A stretch of 49,548 nt of DNA, taken from assembly GCA_903932505.1 (NCBI GenBank), contig CAIZGN010000689.1, positions 1 to 49,548 on the forward strand, read 5' to 3'. Every line of letters starts with the position of its first letter. The first letter of the stretch is position 1. The DNA is from Candidatus Hydrogenedentota bacterium (GTDB lineage Bacteria > Hydrogenedentota > Hydrogenedentia > Hydrogenedentales > CAIZGN01). Positions 8,179 through 16,336 of the stretch are shown piece by piece. The notes below the pieces were generated by a model. That model was not told where the DNA came from. It did no database searches and saw only the letters and a list, made by a program, of their open reading frames with translations. The position numbers and the translations under genes were made by a program.

Positions 8179-11100
8179 ATGGCTTTTATTGATGCGGAAC
8201 GCGCGATTGAATGGCGGCAGATCCAGAAGCGGCTGGAGGTCATTGCGGCGGCAGTGTTCACTGGAACCACCCCCGTGGAGGCCTTGGAATATTGTGAATT
8301 GCCCAAGGGCCTCGGCCCGACGACCCTGCCCAAGTCGGGCTGGAAACCCTTTCGCGTCATGCAGCGCTGGGGCGCACACGATATCACCACGTGGGTGCGC
8401 ATGCGCGCCCGTCTGCCCAAGGACTTCAAGGGCGAATGCGCGGTGGCGCGCATTCGCATCGGCGATGCCACCTATGTGGAGGGCGAAGGTTGGATCGAGG
8501 AATCGGGGGAGGCGTTGGCCTATGTCAACGGGCAGCCACGCCAAGGCATCGATCGCAACCATGAGGTCATCGTGCTGTCCGACAGGGCCAAGGGTGGCGA
8601 GACCTTCGACATCGCCCTCGAATGCGTGGCGAGTACCCGTTTCGAAGCCTCGCACCAGTTCAGCCGCGCGGAAGTCGCGGTCATGCGTGCCCCCGTCTGG
8701 GATTTTTATTGGGATGCCAAGGCGGTTTTTGATGTGGCTGCCGAGTGGGATCGCAACTCACCGGAAAACCGCCGTCTGCTGGCCGTGACGTTCCCCGCCG
8801 TTTTTGAGGTGGATGTTACCAACACCGAAAGCGACGCTTTTCTGCGCTCGCTCGCTCGTGCCCGAAAGATGCTGGCCGATGGACTCAAAGATTTTCCCGC
8901 CAGCAAGGCGGACGGAAGCCTCACCGTGGTCGGGCATTCGCATATCGACACCGCATGGCTCTGGCCGTTGCGCGAGACCCGGCGCAAGGTGGGGCGCACG
9001 TGGGCAACGGTGCTGCGCCTCATGGAACGGTATCCCGAGTTCCACTTTTCAGCGAGCCAACCGCAGCTTTACGACTATTGCAAGACGCACCACCCGGAGA
9101 CTTGGAAAGGCATTCGCCAGCGGGTGAAAGAGGGCCGCTGGGAACTTTGCGGGGCCACTTGGGTAGAGCAAGACAGTCAGATGCCCTGCGGCGAGGCGCT
9201 CGTGCGGCAATTCCTCTATGGCAACCGCTTCTATGAAAAGGAATTCGGCATGCGCTCGCGTGCGGCATGGCTGCCTGATGCTTTCGGGTTTCCATGGTCG
9301 CTGCCGCAGATTATGAAGAAATGCCAGGTCGACACCTTCTACACCAACAAGATTAACTGGTGTCTGTACTCGAAGTTCCCCTACAACTACTTCATGTGGC
9401 AAGGGCCGGATGGTTCCCGCATCCGCGCAGTTATCGGCTCGACCAAGAATTACAACGGATTCCTCAATCCCAACGAAGTGCGCCGTCAGTGGCGCGAGTT
9501 CAAGCAAAACGACCTCTGCGACGACATGGTCTATTCCTTTGGCTGGGGCGATGGCGGTGGTGGGCCCACCATGGAAGCCATCGAGCATGGACGACGCTTC
9601 AAGAACCTCGCCGGGATGCCCCGCTGCACCTTTGGTCGCACCGAGGACACCTTCGCAAAGATGCACGCCAAGACCGCTGAGACGGCACTGCCCGTTTACA
9701 ACGGCGAGCTGTATCTCGAGCTGCACCGCGCCTGCCAGACCACACAGGCCCGCACCAAACGAAACAACCGCAAGGGCGAGTATCTGCTGAAGAACGCCGA
9801 GTGGCTGTCCTCGCTTGCGCTCGTGCATGGCGGACGCTATGCGCAGAAACCGCTTGAGGCCGCTTGGAAGATTCTGCTCACGCACCAGTTCCATGACATC
9901 CTGCCCGGTTCCTCCATCGGGCAGGTCTACACCGATGCCGATGTGAACTACGCGGAGATGCGTGCCATGGTGCAACCGGTACTGGACAGCGCGGTCGCGC
10001 ATCTGGCACAGCGCGCGGATACCAGCGGCAAAGGGACCCCCGTCATGGTCTTCAATCCACTTTCCTGGGTGCGTTCGGACAACGTCCATGTACCCGCCCC
10101 GGTACCGGGTGGAAAAGTGCATGTGCTCGCGCCCGACGGAACCGTGGTGCCCAGTCAGCGGGCGCACGATGGCGGCCTGCGCTTTGAAGCGGAGGATGTG
10201 CCGCCATTGGGCTATGCCGTATACCGCATTATGTCCGGTGAAGCCCCGATTGAATCAGCTCCGCTGCGCGTCTCGGAAAAGCTCATCGAAAACGCTTGTC
10301 TGCGGGTGCGTCTGGACGCGCATGGCCGTTTCACCAGTGTCTACGACAAGGTGGAAGAGCGGGAAGTCCTCGCGCCCGGGGCGAAGGGCAACGTCCTGCA
10401 ATTCTTCGAGGACCGTCCGCACAACCACGATGCATGGGATTTTGACCACAATTTCGAGGACAAACAATGGGAAGCGGGCAAGGCCGTTTCCATCGAAGTC
10501 ATCGAGAGCGGCCCCGTGCGTGCGGTGCTTCGCTTCACACACAAAATGGGGCGCAGCACCCTCATACAGGACATCAGTCTGGGTGCGCAGTCGCAACGGG
10601 TGGACGTGTCCATGCGGGTCGATTGGCAGGAACGCTACGTCCTCTTCAAAGTGGCATTCCCAGTAGACATCCTGAGTCCGCGCGCCACCTATGAGATCCA
10701 ATACGCGGCCATCGAACGCCCCACCCACCACAACACCGAGGCGGATCGGGGCCGTTTTGAGGTGGCCGCACATACCTGGGCCGACCTCTCGGAGGGGCAG
10801 TACGGGGTAAGCCTGCTCAACGACTGCAAGTACGGCTACGACGTGAAGGACAACGTCTTGCGCCTTTCGCTGCTGCGTTCGCCGATGGAGCCCGATCCGA
10901 AGGCTGATGAGGGCGCACACGAATTCGCCTATGCCCTTTATCCCCATGCGGGGGACTGGCGGGAAGGGACGGTCCAACAAGGCCACGAATTCAACCAGCC
11001 GCTCTTCGCCGTACCCGTAAAGGCTCAGGACGGCCCCATGCCCAAAGCCTATGCCTTCGCCAGTGTCGACGAAGAGCATGTTGTGCTGGATGCCATGAAA

Positions 11101-11310
11101 AAGGCCGAGGATTCCGATGCCATCATCCTGCGCCTCTACGAAGCGCACGGACAACGCGGCCCCGTATCCGTCTACCTCGCCGAACGCCCGAAAAAAGTCA
11201 CCGAGTGCGACATGATGGAGGAAAACGAAACCCCGATCGAATGCACGAACAACCGAATCCAGCTATACCTTACGCCCTACGAGATTCGGACATTGAAATT
11301 GGTGTTTTGA
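8179..11310 (+). CDS. Alpha-mannosidase, glycoside hydrolase family 38
   Basis: VGHSHIDTAWLWPLRETRRK metal-binding motif, AWLPDAFGFPWSLPQIMKKC nucleophile region, FVWG-like YSFGWGDGGGGPT. Confidence 0.92.
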   Translation: MAFIDAERAIEWRQIQKRLEVIAAAVFTGTTPVEALEYCELPKGLGPTTLPKSGWKPFRVMQRWGAHDITTWVRMRARLPKDFKGECAVARIRIGDATYVEGEGWIEESGEALAYVNGQPRQGIDRNHEVIVLSDRAKGGETFDIALECVASTRFEASHQFSRAEVAVMRAPVWDFYWDAKAVFDVAAEWDRNSPENRRLLAVTFPAVFEVDVTNTESDAFLRSLARARKMLADGLKDFPASKADGSLTVVGHSHIDTAWLWPLRETRRKVGRTWATVLRLMERYPEFHFSASQPQLYDYCKTHHPETWKGIRQRVKEGRWELCGATWVEQDSQMPCGEALVRQFLYGNRFYEKEFGMRSRAAWLPDAFGFPWSLPQIMKKCQVDTFYTNKINWCLYSKFPYNYFMWQGPDGSRIRAVIGSTKNYNGFLNPNEVRRQWREFKQNDLCDDMVYSFGWGDGGGGPTMEAIEHGRRFKNLAGMPRCTFGRTEDTFAKMHAKTAETALPVYNGELYLELHRACQTTQARTKRNNRKGEYLLKNAEWLSSLALVHGGRYAQKPLEAAWKILLTHQFHDILPGSSIGQVYTDADVNYAEMRAMVQPVLDSAVAHLAQRADTSGKGTPVMVFNPLSWVRSDNVHVPAPVPGGKVHVLAPDGTVVPSQRAHDGGLRFEAEDVPPLGYAVYRIMSGEAPIESAPLRVSEKLIENACLRVRLDAHGRFTSVYDKVEEREVLAPGAKGNVLQFFEDRPHNHDAWDFDHNFEDKQWEAGKAVSIEVIESGPVRAVLRFTHKMGRSTLIQDISLGAQSQRVDVSMRVDWQERYVLFKVAFPVDILSPRATYEIQYAAIERPTHHNTEADRGRFEVAAHTWADLSEGQYGVSLLNDCKYGYDVKDNVLRLSLLRSPMEPDPKADEGAHEFAYALYPHAGDWREGTVQQGHEFNQPLFAVPVKAQDGPMPKAYAFASVDEEHVVLDAMKKAEDSDAIILRLYEAHGQRGPVSVYLAERPKKVTECDMMEENETPIECTNNRIQLYLTPYEIRTLKLVF

Positions 11311-11323
11311 CAGCGGTAGGGGA

Positions 11324-11500
11324 TCACGACATCGAGTTCGTCAATAGTCCAGCGCAGCCCGAACGCTGCTTCTGGTAGTTTTCTGCAGCCTCAGCCAGCG
11401 TTGTGCTGGGCTGGGGCTGAGAATCCATGAGCCGTAAGAATAAGTCGCGCTCCCGGTTAGACAGCACCGTCCACTCGTGTTCCGCCACCGATTCCTCCCC
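11324..11500 (-). pseudogene. Remnant of a DUF1778/TacA-like antitoxin C-terminus
   Basis: Minus frame ending at 11324 reads EHEWTVLSNRERDLFLRLMDSQPQPSTTLAEAAENYQKQRS, resembling the C-terminal 'LS..(D)..F..aLd.PP.pn..L..a..ry' tail of DUF1778 antitoxins; no start codon or N-terminal RHH domain in frame. Confidence 0.45.
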
Positions 11501-11501
11501 G

Positions 11502-11750
11502 TCACACGCCACGTGGGGCCTCTTGGTGGACGCGCGATTGGAGGCGCTCGGCAATCCACACCTTGATGATCGATTGCCGCAGAACTCCCAAACGGCTGGC
11601 TTCTTGGTCCAAGGCGCGCACCATCCACACGGGAAAATCGACGTTGATACGTTTGCAGTCGCGGTTGATATGCCGCACCGTGGAAAGATCCAAAGATTCG
11701 GCAATACTCTCACCCGCGTCGAATCTTCTATCCAGATCTTGCGCTTTCAT
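11502..11750 (-). CDS. brnA: BrnA-family type II antitoxin
   Basis: MKAQDLDRRFDAGESIAESLDLSTVRHINRDCKRINVDFPVWMVRALDQEASRLGVLRQSIIKVWIAERL, highly characteristic of BrnA. Confidence 0.85.
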   Translation of the reverse strand: MKAQDLDRRFDAGESIAESLDLSTVRHINRDCKRINVDFPVWMVRALDQEASRLGVLRQSIIKVWIAERLQSRVHQEAPRGV

Positions 11751-11900
11751 ACCATGCGCACTCCTCTTTCCGGGATCTTCGGACTGAAATGATGCGTGCC
11801 CTGCCCTCCCGATAGGTGACTATGGCGGACCACAATTTCTCTCCAATCCGGCCTATGACCAAGCTCCTAGACTCGTCGTCTCGTCAAACTCGAACTCCAT
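11728..11900 (-). pseudogene. brnT: Internally deleted/frameshifted BrnT toxin remnant
   Basis: Starts MEFEFDE (BrnT-like N-terminus, ATG at 11900), then in another frame ESRSLVIGRIGEKLWSAIVTYREGRARIISVRRSRKEECAWYES (BrnT-like C-terminus), stopping at 11728 and overlapping the brnA start. Confidence 0.7.
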
Positions 11901-12006
11901 GGTATAGAAATTATGCCATAAGTCTCCGGTTTTTGAAATGAGACGCATTGACGTATCGGAAACCTGTGCAAGAACACCCAAAGGCAAACCTCGTTCACAC
12001 ACCCGT

Positions 12007-14643
12007 TCATTTCTCGATCCGCGCCACCTCTTTTCTGTTGGCATCCATGCGCACCAGGCAACACTGCGCGGTGGTGGAAACCGCACCTGCCCTGAGGGGC
12101 TGGTCGACGTCTTGCGCTGGGTCGCGGGCGATGAAAAGGTCGGTGCCCCCCGCGTGTTGGAGCTCAAGCGCGATGGGGCTGCCTGCGGCGGATGTGCCAT
12201 CGGTGTGCTTGACCTCGAGGCGGCTCATGCCCTTAAACAGCGGAGTTTCCACATAGGGTTCATAGACGCTGACGAAGGTGGATTCGAGGGGTGCGCCACC
12301 TTCGCTGGTGCGCTGAATCATGAGGCGCGGTTGCCACATCTCTTCACTGGATCCGTAGAGTCCGGCGACGAACCAGCCCTCGGTGCGGCCCGCGCGTGCG
12401 CCTTCCGTCCAGTCGGTATATCGCATGTGCATCTTCGCGCCTTCAGGCAGATAATGGAAGGGATCATCAAAGGTCCACGTGGCACTCCACCCGGAGAGGG
12501 CCTTCGGATCCATCAAAAAATTACGCATCTGCAGGTCTTGTCCGTAGTCGGGCGCGGGGACCGGGTTGAGTCCGCTCAAGGCGAGGCTTCCGTAATGACT
12601 CTGCACGAACTTCGCATGATCCGTGCCACCCGCAACACGGAAGATATCGATGACATAGAAATCCTGCGGCGATAGGTCGATGAGTGCGACCGTGCGCTCG
12701 TAGCGTTGGCCGTTGTTGAGTGCATTGCCGGAGACGCGGATGGCGTGCAGATTGTCTTGATCAACCCAGAGCGTGGTTTGTCCTGCGCCGTCGGGCGTGC
12801 TCTTGCCATCCACCGTCACGGTGTTGTGCGCGGCGGTGGTGGTGTACCAGCGGGCGCGGGGCGATCCCCATCCACCGAACTGCACCGGTGGGTAGCCGTA
12901 TTCCGGCAAGAAGTCGAGACCCTTCGCGAAGAGTCCGATATTCATGGCATCCTGATGGCCGTGGGGGCCACCGGAATCATAGTCGACCCACAGTGCGCGG
13001 CGGTCGGCCCCTTCGCCCGATCGCAGTATCGCGACGTGCCACTGCTCCTTGTTCAGGCTGGGCAGTTTGATCTCCGCGCCTTCTTTGGCCACCACCCCTT
13101 CGATTCCTTTTCGGATGGCCTCGGGATTCTCCGCGAAGAAATCGTGGGGAAGTCCATCGAGCGAACTGTTGTTTTCACGGTAGGCCACTTGGGCATAGGC
13201 GGGGTCACCGGTCGCTTCATAAAGTCGCCACAGCAGGGTGTAGGAGGATGGCGCAAGCAGGGTCCAATTCGGGAAAGTGCCCGGCGAAGCACCGGGCCGG
13301 GTGAACGTCATCCCCCGGTAGTCCGGCACACGAATGGCGTACGTGCAGGTGTCGCCGATGCACGGGTAGTAGACATCAAGGCAGTGCAGGTCGATGAAAA
13401 AGCGGAAGGTCTCCTTGAGGCGAGGGTGCCGCTCGATGGTTTTCTGGAGAAACTCGGGCCCGGTCTTGGTGAATTCGCCAAAGAACATGGCCATCGCCTG
13501 AATGGTGAAGCACGAATAGCCCGCGAGTCCCTTTTCGCCGGTGACCCCGTCCACCGCTGTCGATTTTATAAGCATGGCATCCACAATGTCGTCAAAGGCG
13601 GCTTGGTGTTCCGCGCCACCGAGGACGGCGTGGGTGAGGGCGAGCGCAATTTCCGTGCGCGGATAGTTGGTGGTGATTTTCGGCACATTGTTCAGCGCAT
13701 CCACGAGGATGCGTTCCTCAATGTTGCGCTGGATATCGGCAAAGGTCTCTTTCTTGTTGGCGAGTCCGTGCACCTCGGCTTTCTTCGCGAGAAACGAAAC
13801 CAGCTCGCCATCATTGCGGATGCCCTCGAACAGGATGTCGTACGCCATGACCATCTCGCGGGTTTCTTCGCACGCGTCGTGCCAGGTGGAGACATAGCCG
13901 CGTAGTCCCGGGCCTTCGTACAGCATCGCCTGCTTGCTGAAGTCGAATTCGGGATACAGGTCGGCTACGCGGTCGAGCATAATGGCCGCCTTGCGAGCAT
14001 AGACCGGATCACCGGTGAGCAAATAGGCCGCGCTGAGGGTTCGGATGCCTTCCACCACCCCCTGCTTCCATTGGCCGTAAATGAGATAGGTCCCAATGAA
14101 CCGCCAGCGCTTTTCGCCATCCACATAACCCTCCCCGTCATCCACCCCGAACAAGTGCTTCGGGTCGGCAGCATCTGGGTGATCGGTATTGAAGAGCAGC
14201 GCGCGATCGGCCTTCGCGGCATCGAATACCCCGCGTGCATCCAGCCCGGAACGGTAGAACTTGTCGAAGTCGTTTTTGGGAAACCACTCCTTGCAATGCG
14301 GGCACTGCGTCTTCCAGGGATGCCCCAGCGCGTCCATGACCCAGTTGTACATGGGCACATCTTTCGTGCACGAAGGACACTGGCCGTTGGACCACACCAT
14401 CCATGACCGCGTGATGGTCGGGCCGAACATGAGCGACCACAGGTCGTCATCACTGCGTTCCATCCAGGGCTTGGCCTTGGCGAGCACCTGATCGCGCACA
14501 GCCATGATCCAATCCACCGATTGCGCCTTGGCGCGCAGCGAATCCGCGATGGCTTTGGGATAGAGGACACTGGCCTGCTTTTCCGAAAAAGCGGAGACGG
14601 AAAGGCCGGATAAGAGCAGAGTAATCGCAATGGCAGGGCGCAT
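12007..14643 (-). CDS. Secreted heparinase II/III-like (alginate-lyase-type) polysaccharide lyase family protein
   Basis: Signal peptide MRPAIAITLLLSGLSVSAFS; heparinase II/III C-terminal features (DYDSGGPHGHQDAMNIGLFAKGLDFLPEYGYP, AHNTVTVDG); AGGAG upstream of ATG 14643. Confidence 0.8.
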   Translation of the reverse strand: MRPAIAITLLLSGLSVSAFSEKQASVLYPKAIADSLRAKAQSVDWIMAVRDQVLAKAKPWMERSDDDLWSLMFGPTITRSWMVWSNGQCPSCTKDVPMYNWVMDALGHPWKTQCPHCKEWFPKNDFDKFYRSGLDARGVFDAAKADRALLFNTDHPDAADPKHLFGVDDGEGYVDGEKRWRFIGTYLIYGQWKQGVVEGIRTLSAAYLLTGDPVYARKAAIMLDRVADLYPEFDFSKQAMLYEGPGLRGYVSTWHDACEETREMVMAYDILFEGIRNDGELVSFLAKKAEVHGLANKKETFADIQRNIEERILVDALNNVPKITTNYPRTEIALALTHAVLGGAEHQAAFDDIVDAMLIKSTAVDGVTGEKGLAGYSCFTIQAMAMFFGEFTKTGPEFLQKTIERHPRLKETFRFFIDLHCLDVYYPCIGDTCTYAIRVPDYRGMTFTRPGASPGTFPNWTLLAPSSYTLLWRLYEATGDPAYAQVAYRENNSSLDGLPHDFFAENPEAIRKGIEGVVAKEGAEIKLPSLNKEQWHVAILRSGEGADRRALWVDYDSGGPHGHQDAMNIGLFAKGLDFLPEYGYPPVQFGGWGSPRARWYTTTAAHNTVTVDGKSTPDGAGQTTLWVDQDNLHAIRVSGNALNNGQRYERTVALIDLSPQDFYVIDIFRVAGGTDHAKFVQSHYGSLALSGLNPVPAPDYGQDLQMRNFLMDPKALSGWSATWTFDDPFHYLPEGAKMHMRYTDWTEGARAGRTEGWFVAGLYGSSEEMWQPRLMIQRTSEGGAPLESTFVSVYEPYVETPLFKGMSRLEVKHTDGTSAAGSPIALELQHAGGTDLFIARDPAQDVDQPLRAGAVSTTAQCCLVRMDANRKEVARIEK

Positions 14644-14702
14644 GGTCATCTCCTGTTGAGTTTCCGCATTGTAGCATGACCTTTTCAGGAGCACGCAAGG
14701 CA

Positions 14703-14751
14703 AAGAAAAAAGCGGGAGAACCAATCCATGGTAGTGGACCCGTCCTCCCGC
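14703..14751 (-). terminator. Intrinsic terminator downstream of hcp
   Basis: On the minus strand GCGGGAG...CTCCCGCTTTTTTC. Confidence 0.55.
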
Positions 14752-14802
14752 ACTTCCGCTTTTCTCTTGCGAGTCGGCGCGGAAGTCCCAGCAGGGAAAT
14801 GG

Positions 14803-16107
14803 TTATGCGCCCATTGCCGCCTTCACGTCGGCCGCGGCATCCTGTCCGATGGGTTGCACGCCCCAGCGCTCGACAAGCACATTGAGGATGTTCGGGGTGA
14901 CGAAGGCCGGAAGCGCCGGTCCAAGCCGCACGTTCTTCACGTCCAGCGCGAGCAGGGTCAGCAGCACCGCCACCGCTTTCTGCTCAAACCAGCTCACCAC
15001 CAGCGTCAGCGGCAGGTCGTTCACGCCGCACTCGAAGGCCTTCGCCAGCGCAAGCGCCACCTGAACCGCGCCGTAGGCGTCGTTGCATTGGCCCATGTCG
15101 AGGAGGCGGGGGAATCCAGCCACCGTGCCGTAATCGTGCTCGCGGATGCGGAACTTGCCGCAACCCAGCGTGAGGATGATCGAGTCTTCCGGCGTGGCTT
15201 GGGCGTAGTCGCTGAAATAGTTCCGGCCCGGCTCTGCGCCGTCGCAACCGCCAATAAGGAAGAAATGCTTGATCTGGCCGGCCTTCACCGCGCCGACGAT
15301 CTTGTCCGCCGCTGCGAGGATTTGCGTCCAGTGGAAACCAACCGTCGACTTCTTCAGCACGGTCGTTGTGAGGTTGCCGATAGCCTTGGCCTGCGCGATG
15401 ATCTCGGAATAGTCGTCATTCACGACTTTCTTGCCGCCGGGAACCGCCACGGTGCGCAGCGTGTAAAGGCGATCCGCATAGGGGGAGTCGGCCGTGGGGA
15501 TCAGCACGCAGTTCGTGGTCGCGAGGATCGGTCCGCCAAACGCCGCCCATTCCTTGCGCTGTTTCTGCCACGCGCCGCCGTAGTTGCCCTTGAGGTGCGG
15601 GTACTTGTGCAATTCGGGATACATGTGCGCCGGCAGCATTTCACCGTGGGTGTACACATTCACGCCCGTGCCTGCGGTCTGTTCCAGTAAATTCTTGAGG
15701 TCTAGCAGGTCGTGACCGGTCACCAGAATACCCGGGCCCGCTTGGATGCCTTCGCTGACTTCCACCGGGACAGGATTGCCAAATGTCTCGACGTGGCCGT
15801 CGTTGAGCAGCTGCATGGTGCGCAGATTCATGCGCCCGCATTCCAGCACCAGTTCCAACAGCGACGGAATATCAAAGTTCACGTTGGTCACGGTGGCAAA
15901 GAGCGCCTCTTCGATGAACGCTTCCACGGCCTCATCCGTCTTGCCCAGACGTCGCGCGTGGTGCTTGTAGGCCGCCATACCCTTGAGTCCGTACAGCAGA
16001 ATCTTCTGCAAAGATTCCATGTCGGGGTCTTTTCCGCATACGCCCTTGGTTACACAACCGGTGCCACGGAAAGTTTGTTCACATTGGTCGCAAAACATTT
16101 CACTCAT
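14803..16107 (-). CDS. hcp: Hybrid cluster protein (hydroxylamine reductase-type), short form
   Basis: N-terminal FCDQCEQTFRGTGCVTKGVCGK cysteine motif; conserved cluster ligands in GHDLLDLKNLLEQTAGTGVNVYTHGEMLPAH, TNCVLIP, IGGCDGAE, LTLGCGKFRI, GQCNDAYGA, WFEQKAV. Confidence 0.92.
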   Translation of the reverse strand: MSEMFCDQCEQTFRGTGCVTKGVCGKDPDMESLQKILLYGLKGMAAYKHHARRLGKTDEAVEAFIEEALFATVTNVNFDIPSLLELVLECGRMNLRTMQLLNDGHVETFGNPVPVEVSEGIQAGPGILVTGHDLLDLKNLLEQTAGTGVNVYTHGEMLPAHMYPELHKYPHLKGNYGGAWQKQRKEWAAFGGPILATTNCVLIPTADSPYADRLYTLRTVAVPGGKKVVNDDYSEIIAQAKAIGNLTTTVLKKSTVGFHWTQILAAADKIVGAVKAGQIKHFFLIGGCDGAEPGRNYFSDYAQATPEDSIILTLGCGKFRIREHDYGTVAGFPRLLDMGQCNDAYGAVQVALALAKAFECGVNDLPLTLVVSWFEQKAVAVLLTLLALDVKNVRLGPALPAFVTPNILNVLVERWGVQPIGQDAAADVKAAMGA

Positions 16108-16161
16108 GACTCGTTCTCCTGCTGGTTTTCACGTTCACGCCGATGCCGATCGGCGTCTCAA

Positions 16162-16176
16162 TATCTAATATAGATA
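16162..16176. promoter_or_regulatory. Palindromic operator-like site TATCTA-ATA-TAGATA
   Basis: Perfect 6-bp inverted repeat with 3-bp spacer placed over the predicted hcp transcription start. Confidence 0.6.
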
Positions 16177-16177
16177 A

Positions 16178-16206
16178 ATTATATCCCATATATCGCTGAA
16201 TGTCAA
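16178..16206 (-). promoter_or_regulatory. Perfect-consensus sigma70 promoter for hcp (TTGACA-N17-TATAAT)
   Basis: Minus strand: TTGACA (16206-16201), 17-nt spacer, TATAAT (16183-16178). Confidence 0.8.
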
Positions 16207-16336
16207 GAGGTTCGTGAAAATAGTTTATTCGGAGGCGGATGTCGCTGCGTTGGGGGCAATAGTGTGGTAAAATGACGGATGAGACGGGCACATGGCGGGG
16301 CGGGTTTTCCCGCTCCCGCTAAATGAAAGAGGTTCC

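Noticed and set aside
9049-10167. 372-aa minus-strand ORF (and 10255..11154 -)
   Set aside because: Antisense shadow of GH38
11853-12200. 115-aa minus-strand ORF ending in MEFEFDETTSLGAWS
   Set aside because: Most of it overlaps the heparinase-like gene in another frame; only the MEFEFDE segment is meaningful, as the BrnT remnant N-terminus
12706-13905. 399-aa plus-strand ORF
   Set aside because: Antisense shadow of the heparinase-like gene
14728-15690. 320-aa plus-strand ORF
   Set aside because: Antisense to hcp, whose cluster ligands are all conserved
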